Origin: AC-32 sp963763475 | Lineage (GTDB): Bacteria; Actinomycetota; Thermoleophilia; Gaiellales; Gaiellaceae | Assembly: GCA_963763475.1 (NCBI GenBank) | Contig: CAVXOR010000003.1 | Location: forward strand, 310,001-374,000 | DNA: 64,000 nucleotides | Direction: 5' to 3' | Shown: piece by piece, positions 57,905 to 64,000 of the stretch | Layout of the letters: each line of letters starts with the position of its first letter | How positions within the stretch are numbered: position 1 is the stretch's first letter | Notes under the pieces: generated by a model | The model's input: only the letters and a program-made list of their open reading frames with translations | Told to the model about the DNA's origin: nothing | The model's database searches: none | Made by a program: the position numbers and the translations under genes

Positions 57905-58264
57905 CCAAGCCACGCCGCTCGGTGAAGGGCCGGTAGCCGAGCTGGTGGTTGATCGCGAGCATCGGCGCGTTCGTCTCGTCGTTGTCGGTGATCACCCGTT
58001 CGATCCCGGCCTCCGCCGCCCAGCGCAGCTGCGCGAGCTTGGCCAGCGTGGCGAGTCCGCGCCCGCGGTGCGCGCGAGCCGTCGCCGTTCCCTCGTTGCG
58101 CGCGCGGGCGCTTGCTCGATTGGCAGAGGCGCCGACCAGCCGACGACCTCGTCGCCGTGCAGGACCGCGAAACTGCCCCCGGCCGCGAAGTCCGGATGGT
58201 CGACCAGCTCGCGCCAGACGCGCGCGATTCCGGGCAGGTCGGAGTCGTCGAGCGGGTGGATCAC
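57855..58264 (-). pseudogene. Single-domain GNAT acetyltransferase interrupted by a frameshift
   Basis: Reading from GTG 58264, the frame gives VIHPLDDSDLPGIARVWREL and GSFAVLHGDEVVGWSAPLPI. Within a GC-dinucleotide run at about 58098-58110 the coding signal moves to the neighbouring frame, which continues NEGTATARAHRGRGLATLAK, IERVITDNDETNAPMLAINH and QLGYRPF to a stop at 57855. A one-base change restores a complete GNAT domain. Its C-terminal half resembles the C-terminal domain of the next upstream acetyltransferase, so they are tandem relatives. The 3' end overlaps the toroid gene by 50 bases on the opposite strand. Confidence 0.75.
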
Positions 58265-59157
58265 AGCTCGAGCACCCAGCCGACCTGGTCATAGAGGAAG
58301 CGGTAGCCGAGGCGCTGGTTGAGCGCGAGCATGCCCTCGTTCTCGGCGTCGTTCTCGGTCACGATCCGCTCGAAGCCGTTGCCGCGCGCCCAGCGTGCTG
58401 CCGCGGCCTTCGTGGCCAGCGCCAGGCCGCGTCGGCGGTGGGACGGCAGCGTCGCGGTCATCTGGTTGTAGCCGAGCCGACGCTCCGAGTCGACCGTCAG
58501 GAACGCGACCGAGACCGCCCGCCCATCGTCGAGCGCGACGAAGCTGCCCTCGTTCGACAGCGCCGGCGAGCCATAGTCGTCTTGCCTCCAGTCCTCGAAG
58601 GCGAGCTCGGTCTCGGGCTCGTCGCCGGGCATGTCGATCTCACCGGCCGCGCAGATCTCGTACAGGTCGTGGTCGCGACCGCGCGCCTCGCGCAGCGGCA
58701 CGACCTCCACCGCCGGCTCCGGGATCCTCGCGTCCCCGAGCTCGAGCGCCGAGACCCGGTCGGCGCCGCGCCGCTCGAAGCCGAGCCGCTCGAGCAAGCG
58801 CGTGGCGTCCGGATCGTCGTCGACATGGGTTCGCAGCCGCCAGGCGCCTCGCTCGCGCAGGTACGACAAAACCTGCTCGTACAGCGCGCTGCCGATCCCG
58901 CGGCGCCTGCTCTCGGGATGGACGCCGATCCAGAAGCGGCCCTTGCCCGGCGTCGGCACCGACCATTCGAAGTTCGCCCAGGCGAAGCCGACGAGCTCGC
59001 CGTCGAGCTCGGTCACCCACGAGCACCGCTGCTCGCGCTCGATCGGCCGTATCGCGAGGTGCCACACGACCTCGGGCGTCAGCACCTGGTGCGGGTTGAT
59101 CGTCAGCTCGAGCCGCGCGACGGCCGGCGTGTCCTCCAGGCGGAGCTCGCGGATCAC
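58261..59157 (-). CDS. Two-domain GNAT acetyltransferase
   Basis: A 298-residue protein with two GNAT folds. Domain 1 has the acetyl-CoA loop FWIGVHPESRRRGIGSALYE and domain 2 has MTATLPSHRRRGLALATKAA, followed by ERIVTENDAENEGMLALNQR and LGYRFLYDQVGWVLEL. Doubled GNAT proteins include mycothiol synthase (MshD) and aminoglycoside-modifying relatives. The C-terminal LGYRF and NxxMLxLNxRLGY pattern is found in both MshD-like and many unassigned proteins, so MshD is only one possibility. It overlaps both neighbouring minus-strand genes by four bases (GTGA), forming a three-gene unit. Confidence 0.85.
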   Translation of the reverse strand: MIRELRLEDTPAVARLELTINPHQVLTPEVVWHLAIRPIEREQRCSWVTELDGELVGFAWANFEWSVPTPGKGRFWIGVHPESRRRGIGSALYEQVLSYLRERGAWRLRTHVDDDPDATRLLERLGFERRGADRVSALELGDARIPEPAVEVVPLREARGRDHDLYEICAAGEIDMPGDEPETELAFEDWRQDDYGSPALSNEGSFVALDDGRAVSVAFLTVDSERRLGYNQMTATLPSHRRRGLALATKAAAARWARGNGFERIVTENDAENEGMLALNQRLGYRFLYDQVGWVLEL

Positions 59158-59897
59158 GGCGCCGCGACCCAACCGTCCTCTGGCCGCACCAGGCGGCCCT
59201 CGCGGACCAGGCGCTCGACCAGGCCGTCCTCCCACCACGGGAACCAGCGCCGCAGCTCGCGCTCCGGCGCGACGACGGCCGCACCGACGCCCGCGACCAC
59301 GAGCTCGGGGAGCCCGCCGTCGGCGGCAGGCTTCGGGAAGCGCTGGTCCCAGCGGGCCAGCTCGCTCGTGTGCCGGTGCGGATCCTCGTAGACGACGCTC
59401 CGCGCGACGACGGCGCCGCAGCGCTCGAGCGGCGTCCGCAGCCGCTTCAGCTCCCGCGGCGAGAGTCCCAGCTCGAGCTGCAGGTCGTCGAGCTCGGACG
59501 GCCCGGCCTCGGCCAGGTGGCGCAGCAGCGGGTCGTCGTCGCGGCGCTCGAGCTCCGCGCGGCAGAGCGGGTCGAGCAGCTGCGCGGTCTCGGGCGCGAC
59601 CAGCAGGCTCTTGCCTCCGTGGATTGCGAGCGTCGCGTACCCGCGCGCGCCGAGCTCGCCGAACCACGGGTACTTCGTGCGCGGCCACTGGCCGAAGCCA
59701 GGCTTGTCCGGCGCGTACGGCTCCTCGTGACAGGCCTGGAAGAGGCTCGGCAGCACGCAGTCCGCTGTTCTCGTCAGCAGTCCCCGCTCGAGCAGGAACG
59801 CCTCCGCCTCGTCGAGCGAGTCGAGCGCGCGGTCGGGAGTCAGCCGGCACTCGTGCGCTCGGCGTTGCTGGAGCTCGACAAGCCTCATCCGGGTCAT
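59154..59897 (-). CDS. Winged-helix protein, possibly AlkZ-related
   Basis: About 247 residues from ATG 59897 (ATG 59888 is also possible). The sequence shows DEAEAFLLERGLLTR near the N terminus, ALAIHGGKS-like segment YATLAIHGGKSLLVAPETAQ, a winged-helix-like segment (LLRHLAEAGPSELDDLQLEL then LSPRELKRLRTPLERCGAVV) and a basic C-terminal wing. It resembles proteins annotated as AlkZ-related, distant relatives of the YcaQ/AlkZ crosslink glycosylases, but I cannot see the QxD or QxQ catalytic motif. First gene of the three-gene minus-strand unit with the GNAT genes. Confidence 0.5.
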   Translation of the reverse strand: MTRMRLVELQQRRAHECRLTPDRALDSLDEAEAFLLERGLLTRTADCVLPSLFQACHEEPYAPDKPGFGQWPRTKYPWFGELGARGYATLAIHGGKSLLVAPETAQLLDPLCRAELERRDDDPLLRHLAEAGPSELDDLQLELGLSPRELKRLRTPLERCGAVVARSVVYEDPHRHTSELARWDQRFPKPAADGGLPELVVAGVGAAVVAPERELRRWFPWWEDGLVERLVREGRLVRPEDGWVAAP

Positions 59898-59949
59898 TCT
59901 CGCTTCGCGGATCGGTGATAGCTTGGGTTCGAGGTCTCCCGATGAGGGC

Positions 59950-61032
59950 ATGTCGTGTGGCCTGTCCTCGATGCGGCCCGGCTCCTCGCCTACGCGTACG
60001 CACGACTCCCCCTTCCAGGGGTTGGCGCTGCGGCGGCGAATTGCCGATGCCGTGAACGTGAAGGTGGGGTCTCGCAAGCTGGCTGTCGCTCTCGTCCTGG
60101 TCTCGCTGGCCGGGACCGTGCTGCTGATGGCGCGCTCGGGGACGAAGGTCTTCCAGGCCGCCGCGACCCCGGACTGGCGCTACCTGCTCGCCGGCCTCGC
60201 GATCTGCGCCGCCGTGCAGCCTCTCCGTGCGCTCGCCTGGACGTCGACCGTGCGCTCGCCCGTCGGCTTCCGCGCGATGTACGCGGCCAGCTCGGTCGGC
60301 TCGTTCCTCGACACCGTCCTGCCGGGACGCATGGGCGAGGCCTCGAAGGTCGCCGTGCTGAAGGTGGCCGCCGGCCCGCGCTGGCCCGGGTTCTCGCGCG
60401 CGGGCGGGAGCCTGCTCTGCGCGCACCTGCTCGAGATGGTCGCCTTCGTGCTAGTCGGCGCCGCTTCCGCGTTTTTCCTGCCCGTCCCCACCTGGGCGAA
60501 GATCACGATGCTCGTCGGCCTGCCGCTCGCCTCGGGTGGCCTCGTGCTCGTCTCGTTGCTGCACCACCGGGTCGGCCATCGTCTGCCCGAAGGCGTGGGC
60601 TCGTTCCTCGCAGGCGCGGCCGCTCCGAAGCGCGTGATGCTGCGGGCGGGCCTGATCCTCATCGTGACCTGGGTCGCCCGCTGGTTCGGCGTGCTCTTCC
60701 TCCTGCATGCGGTGGGAGTCCAGGTCGGCGTCGGCGCCGCGCTGCTCTACATGGTCGTGACCGGCCTTGCGAACACGATGCCCTTCCTGCCCGGCAACGT
60801 CGGCCTCTACCAGGGCGCCGCCCTCGGGGCACTGGCGATGGCCGGCCACGGCGGCACCTCCGCCGCCGCCGCGTCGGTCTTCACGCCCGCGGCCGGCAGC
60901 CTCGCGACCGCGCTCGCCGCGATGATCGGCCGGCGTTCTACGGCCGGCGCCTCGGCGAGCTCCGTAGAGCCGCAGTCCGCTTCTAGACCGAGCTTCGACG
61001 GATCGGCAGGCCGGCCGTCGCGGCCGACGTAG
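59950..61032 (+). CDS. Flippase-like membrane protein (LPG synthase TM/UPF0104 family)
   Basis: About 360 residues from ATG 59950. GTG 60052 is an alternative start just before SRKLAVALVLVSLAG. Seven or eight membrane helices carry the UPF0104/lysylphosphatidylglycerol synthetase TM pattern: PLRALAWTSTVRSPVGFRAM, SFLDTVLPGRMGEASKVAVL, LLHHRVGHRLPEGVG, TGLANTMPFLPGNVGLYQGA. The MprF soluble synthase domain is absent, so it is more likely a lipid flippase or glycolipid transfer partner. The C-terminal tail after AAMIGRRS overlaps the opposite-strand cupin gene by 226 bases, an unusual convergence. Confidence 0.8.
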   Translation: MSCGLSSMRPGSSPTRTHDSPFQGLALRRRIADAVNVKVGSRKLAVALVLVSLAGTVLLMARSGTKVFQAAATPDWRYLLAGLAICAAVQPLRALAWTSTVRSPVGFRAMYAASSVGSFLDTVLPGRMGEASKVAVLKVAAGPRWPGFSRAGGSLLCAHLLEMVAFVLVGAASAFFLPVPTWAKITMLVGLPLASGGLVLVSLLHHRVGHRLPEGVGSFLAGAAAPKRVMLRAGLILIVTWVARWFGVLFLLHAVGVQVGVGAALLYMVVTGLANTMPFLPGNVGLYQGAALGALAMAGHGGTSAAAASVFTPAAGSLATALAAMIGRRSTAGASASSVEPQSASRPSFDGSAGRPSRPT

Positions 61033-61346
61033 CCGTCCTTTGCGCCGACCACGAGCATCACGAGGTCCTCCTCGCCGACGCTAGTGATCTGCCGCGGCGT
61101 GGTCGATTCGACGTGGCAGAGCCCCCCGGGGCCGAGCTCGCGCGACTCTCCCGGGAGGGCGAACCGCGCCCGGCCCGCGTGCACGAAGTAGAGCTCGTCC
61201 TGCTCCTCGTGGTAGTGCGGTCGTGCGACCACGCCAGGCGCGAGCACGAGCACGTTCACGCCGAAGGCCGAGACGCCGAGCTCCCGCCGCACCTTGCGGA
61301 AGACGCCGTCGCCGAGCTCGTCGATCGTCCCGAAGGCGTAGCTCAC
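60807..61346 (-). CDS. Cupin-domain protein
   Basis: A 179-residue protein from GTG 61346. The small cupin barrel (about 25-105) has motif 1 VARPHYHEEQDELYFVHAG with His, His and Glu metal ligands, and motif 2 LGPGGLCHVESTTPRQI with a further His. It ends VMLVVGAKDGYVGRDG, typical of short cupins. The last 65 residues are Ala/Pro-rich without recognisable structure and are antisense to the flippase-like gene, so the functional protein may end earlier. The function is unknown; cupins bind small molecules or act as metal enzymes. Confidence 0.75.
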   Translation of the reverse strand: MSYAFGTIDELGDGVFRKVRRELGVSAFGVNVLVLAPGVVARPHYHEEQDELYFVHAGRARFALPGESRELGPGGLCHVESTTPRQITSVGEEDLVMLVVGAKDGYVGRDGRPADPSKLGLEADCGSTELAEAPAVERRPIIAASAVARLPAAGVKTDAAAAEVPPWPAIASAPRAAPW

Positions 61347-61371
61347 GACGCGAGCGTATCGTCGCGTGCTG

Positions 61372-61929
61372 ATGCTGATCTACTCGGCCATCGCCTCCCT
61401 CGACGGGTACGTCGAGGACGCCCGCGGGAAGTTCGACTGGGCTGCGCCAGACGAAGAGGTCCACGCCTTCGTCAACGAGCTCGAGCGGCCCGTCGGGACG
61501 TACCTCTACGGGCGCCGCATGTACGAGACGATGGTCGCCTGGGAGACCATGGACGACGAGCATCCGGTCATGCGCGACTACGCGCAGCTCTGGCGGGCCG
61601 CCGAGAAGGTCGTCTATTCGAAGAGCCTGGAGTCGCCCTCGAGCGCGACCACGCGGATCGAGCGCGAATTCGACCCGGGCTCGGTGCGGGAGTTGAAGGA
61701 GGCGGCGCAGGCCGACATCGGCATCGGCGGTCCCGAGCTCGCGGGCCAGGCGATCGAGGCCGGGCTCGTCGACGAGTTCCACTTGATCCTCGTCCCGGTC
61801 CTGGTCGGCGGTGGCAAGCGCGCGTTTCCAGACGGCGTGCGGGTCGACCTCGAGCTCCTGGACGAGCACCGGTTCGCGGCCGGGGCCGTGTATCTCCGCT
61901 ACCGGCCGAGGGTCAGGTCACCGGCGTGA
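61372..61929 (+). CDS. Dihydrofolate reductase/RibD C-terminal family protein
   Basis: A 185-residue protein of the RibD_C (YyaP/YwjB-like) group: LIYSAIASLDGYVEDARGKF, YLYGRRMYETMVAW, KVVYSKSLES, DIGIGGPELAGQAIEAGLVD and EFHLILVPVLVGGGKRAFPD. These are NADPH-binding reductases of unknown substrate, distinct from FolA. ATG 61372 is chosen because TATCGT ends nine bases before it (leaderless spacing). GTG 61366 adds two residues. It converges with the hydroxyacid dehydrogenase gene with a 17-base overlap. Confidence 0.87.
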   Translation: MLIYSAIASLDGYVEDARGKFDWAAPDEEVHAFVNELERPVGTYLYGRRMYETMVAWETMDDEHPVMRDYAQLWRAAEKVVYSKSLESPSSATTRIEREFDPGSVRELKEAAQADIGIGGPELAGQAIEAGLVDEFHLILVPVLVGGGKRAFPDGVRVDLELLDEHRFAAGAVYLRYRPRVRSPA

Positions 61930-62822
61930 GCGGCGGGTCGCCTCGCTCGAGGGCGAGCAGGTTGTCTACTACCAGCCGCGTCATCGCCTGCCGCGTCTGA
62001 CGCGTCGCGCTGCCGATGTGCGGCGTGAGCACGACGTTCGGGAGCTCGAGCAGCTCCGCCGGCACCTCGGGCTCGTGCGCGAAGACGTCGAGGCCGGCGG
62101 AGATGCGGCCGGACACGAGCTCGGCGACCAGCGCCTGCTCGTCCACGAGCTCGCCACGCGCCGTGTTGACGAGCACGGCTCCGTCGCGCAGCAGCCCGAG
62201 CCGCCGCGCGTCGAGCAAGCCCTCCGTCTCCGGCGTCAGGGGCGCGTGCAGCGAGACGAGGTCAGACTCGCCGAGCAGCTCGTCCAGCTCGCGGAACTCG
62301 CCCAGCTCGCTGTCCATGCGTCGCCGCTGCGTGTAGAGCACGCGCAGGTCGAAGCCCCGGGCGCGCCGGGCGACCGCGCTGCCGATCCGGCCGAGCCCGA
62401 CGATCCCGAGGGTCGCGCCGCTCAGCTCCTCGGCGAGCCCGCTCTCCGACCACGAGCCGCTCCAGCCCGCCGAGCGCACGAAGCGGTCGGCGACGACGAT
62501 CTCCCGCCGCACGGCCAGCAGCAGGCCGAAAGCGAGGTCGGCGGTCGCCGCGTCGAGCACGCCGGGCGTGTTCGTGACGACCACGCCCTTCGCCGCGCAG
62601 GCGGCGATGTCGATCCGGTCGTAGCCGACGCCGAAGTTCGGCCACGATCCTCAGCCCCGGCAGGAGCTCGAGCGGCACCGGGTCGTTGGCGACGATCAGG
62701 CCCTCGACGTCCTCGCGCGGTGCCTCGAGCGCCTCGAGTGGCTGCACTTCGACGTCGTCGAGCTCCTCGAAGGCTGGGCCTGGATAGCGGCGGGTGGCAA
62801 AGACCTTCACCGCCGCTAGCAT
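61913..62822 (-). pseudogene. D-2-hydroxyacid dehydrogenase (glyoxylate reductase-like) with a frameshift
   Basis: From ATG 62822 (or GTG 62810), the first frame encodes VKVFATRRYPGPAFEELDDV and VPLELLPGLRIVA. Near 62638-62642 one base too many breaks the frame. The adjacent frame continues NFGVGYDRIDIAACAAKGVV, then VGLGRIGSAVARRARGFDLR (NAD-binding), LVNTARGELVDEQALVAELV (catalytic Arg), GLDVFAHEPEVPAELLELPN (Glu) and LTPHIGSATRQTRQAM (His). All catalytic residues are intact, so a one-base sequencing error is plausible. The repaired enzyme has about 301 residues and would reduce glyoxylate or hydroxypyruvate with NAD(P)H. It is divergent from the helicase gene. Confidence 0.85.
62817..62822 (+). 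promoter_or_regulatory. Candidate -10 box (TAGCAT) of the helicase gene
   Basis: TAGCAT ends seven bases before ATG 62830, with no ribosome-binding site, and overlaps the start of the divergent dehydrogenase gene. TGGCAA at 62795-62800, 16 bases upstream, is a weak -35 candidate. Confidence 0.4.
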
Positions 62823-62829
62823 CGCTCAG

Positions 62830-64000
62830 ATGGCAGTCGCCTCGCCCGAGCAGTACCTCGCCGACCTGAACCCGGCGCAGCGCGAGGCCGTGCTCACGAC
62901 CGAGGGCCCGCTGCTCGTGGTCGCCGGCGCGGGCTCGGGCAAGACGCGCGTGCTCACCTACCGCGTCGCGCACCTGCTCAACGCGTGCGGCGTGAAGCCG
63001 AACGAGATCCTCGCGATCACGTTCACGAACAAGGCCGCCGGCGAGATGCGCGAGCGGCTCGAAGGGCTGCTCGGCCCGGTTGCGCGGGCGATCTGGATCC
63101 TCACCTTCCACGCCGCGTGCGGCCGCATCCTGCGCCGCGAGGCGCCGCGGCTCGGCTACCGCTCCAACTTCACGATCTACGACTCGGCCGACCAGGTGCG
63201 GCTGACGAAGGCCTGCCTGGAGGAGCTGGAGAAGGACCCGAAGCGCTTCGTGCCGCGCGGGATCCACTCGCAGATCTCGGCCGCGAAGAACCAGCTCGTC
63301 ACGCCCGCCGAGTACGCCGAGCGCGTCGCCTCCTTCTACGACCAGACCGTCGCCGAGGCCTACGACCTCTACCAGCGGCGGCTGTTCGCCTCGAACGCGG
63401 TCGACTTCGACGACCTGCTGATGCTGACGGTGCAGGTGCTGGAGCGCTTCCCGGAGGCGCGCGAGCGCTGGCAGAAGGCCTTCCGCTACGTGCTCGTCGA
63501 CGAGTACCAGGACACGAACCACGCGCAGTACCGGCTGCTGCAGCTGCTGGCCGAGAAGCACCGCAACGTCTGCGCGGTCGGCGACCCGGACCAGTCGATC
63601 TACGCCTTCCGCGGCGCCGACATCCGCAACATCCTCGAGTTCGAGCGCGACTTCGGCGAGACGAAGACGATCGCGCTCGAGCAGAACTACCGCTCGACGA
63701 ACACGATCCTGCAGGCGGCGAACGCGGTGATCGAGCACAACCGCGAGCGCAAGCCGAAGAACCTCTGGTCGGAGCTCGGCGAGGGCGAGCCGGTGCGCGC
63801 GCTCGAGGTCGAGGACGAGCACGCCGAGGCGCGCTTCGTCGCGGCCGAGATCGCCGCGCTCGTCGAGGAGGGCTTCGGCGGCAGCGAGATCGCGGTCTTC
63901 TACCGGACGAACGCGCAGTCGCGAGTGCTCGAGGACGTGCTCGTCCGCCAGGGCGTCGCGTACCAGGTGATCGGCGGCCCGCGCTTCTACGAGCGCGCCG
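62830..64000 (+). CDS. pcrA: UvrD/PcrA-type ATP-dependent DNA helicase, 3' end outside window
   Basis: 390 codons are visible and the frame runs off the window. The N terminus YLADLNPAQREAVLTTEGPL leads into Walker A VVAGAGSGKTRVLTYRVAHL, motif Ia ITFTNKAAGEMRERL, motif Ib TFHAACGRILRREA, DFDDLLMLTVQVL, Walker B VLVDEYQDTNHAQYRLLQLL and motif III CAVGDPDQSIYAFRGADIRN, all of superfamily 1A helicases. It should act with UvrABC and Pol I in excision repair and remove recombination intermediates. RecB-like nuclease extensions cannot be judged because the 3' part is missing. Confidence 0.95.
   Translation, partial: MAVASPEQYLADLNPAQREAVLTTEGPLLVVAGAGSGKTRVLTYRVAHLLNACGVKPNEILAITFTNKAAGEMRERLEGLLGPVARAIWILTFHAACGRILRREAPRLGYRSNFTIYDSADQVRLTKACLEELEKDPKRFVPRGIHSQISAAKNQLVTPAEYAERVASFYDQTVAEAYDLYQRRLFASNAVDFDDLLMLTVQVLERFPEARERWQKAFRYVLVDEYQDTNHAQYRLLQLLAEKHRNVCAVGDPDQSIYAFRGADIRNILEFERDFGETKTIALEQNYRSTNTILQAANAVIEHNRERKPKNLWSELGEGEPVRALEVEDEHAEARFVAAEIAALVEEGFGGSEIAVFYRTNAQSRVLEDVLVRQGVAYQVIGGPRFYERA

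Overview
The window looks like a chromosomal segment of a high-GC actinobacterium. The closest match in gene content and style is the class Thermoleophilia (Gaiellales or Solirubrobacterales type). This placement is inferred from protein flavour, GTG/TTG starts, tight start-stop overlaps, an actinobacterial-type LexA box and a K+-independent H+-pyrophosphatase; no database search was possible. Many genes seem to be leaderless: a TANNNT -10 box lies 6-13 bases before the start codon and no Shine-Dalgarno sequence is present. The genes are almost all vertical housekeeping genes. The only mobile-element trace is a truncated RAYT/IS200-type transposase fragment. No gene-free stretch exceeds about 300 bases, and I saw no tRNA, rRNA or CRISPR array.

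Layout. 1-5017: branched-chain amino acid ABC transporter livKHMGF (livK enters from outside). 5018-7462 (minus): LarA-like protein and a frameshifted two-domain acetyltransferase. 7482-12669: DNA polymerase I, ribosomal protein S1, dephospho-CoA kinase and a lytic transglycosylase; a one-base frameshift fuses S1 to CoaE in this sequence. 12673-16730: ribbon-helix-helix regulator, a 31-residue protein, DUF4097 protein and two MFS exporters. 16723-26587: DUF1360 protein, uvrB, GlsB-like membrane proteins, a phosphoesterase, AI-2E-type transporter, transposase remnant, LexA box, uvrA and a Yip1 protein. 26531-29423 (minus): panB-panC-DUF2520 and an acetyltransferase. 29445-34447: sensor kinase, FmdB zinc ribbon, uracil-DNA glycosylase and the tsaE-tsaB-rimI-tsaD tRNA t6A set. 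34425-43942: two secreted subtilases flanking gdhA, a glutaredoxin-like protein, rex, a glycosyltransferase and a carboxylate-amine ligase. 44093-52361: H+-pyrophosphatase, two APC permeases with universal-stress tails, two TrkA/RCK proteins and a sugar dehydrogenase. 52351-57904: coiled-coil and VanZ proteins, then a cobalamin riboswitch and its operon. 57855-64000: acetyltransferases, winged-helix protein, flippase-like protein, cupin, DHFR-like reductase, a frameshifted D-2-hydroxyacid dehydrogenase and the start of a PcrA/UvrD helicase.

The most interesting locus is 52944-57904. A cobalamin riboswitch precedes two exported DUF4430 proteins (the fold of the C-terminal beta domain of transcobalamin and intrinsic factor), EcfT, a fused double EcfA ATPase, an EcfS component, and an exported alpha6/alpha6 toroid protein (the fold of the N-terminal alpha domain of transcobalamin). 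The two halves of the animal B12 carrier thus appear as separate exported proteins on either side of an ECF importer, under B12 control. I infer a bacterial split-transcobalamin B12 capture and import system.

Four genes carry apparent single-base frameshifts (GNAT near 7400, rpsA near 11475, GNAT near 58100, hydroxyacid dehydrogenase near 62640). This density suggests assembly or sequencing error at least as much as real gene decay, and it should be settled from reads before any fusion or pseudogene is believed.
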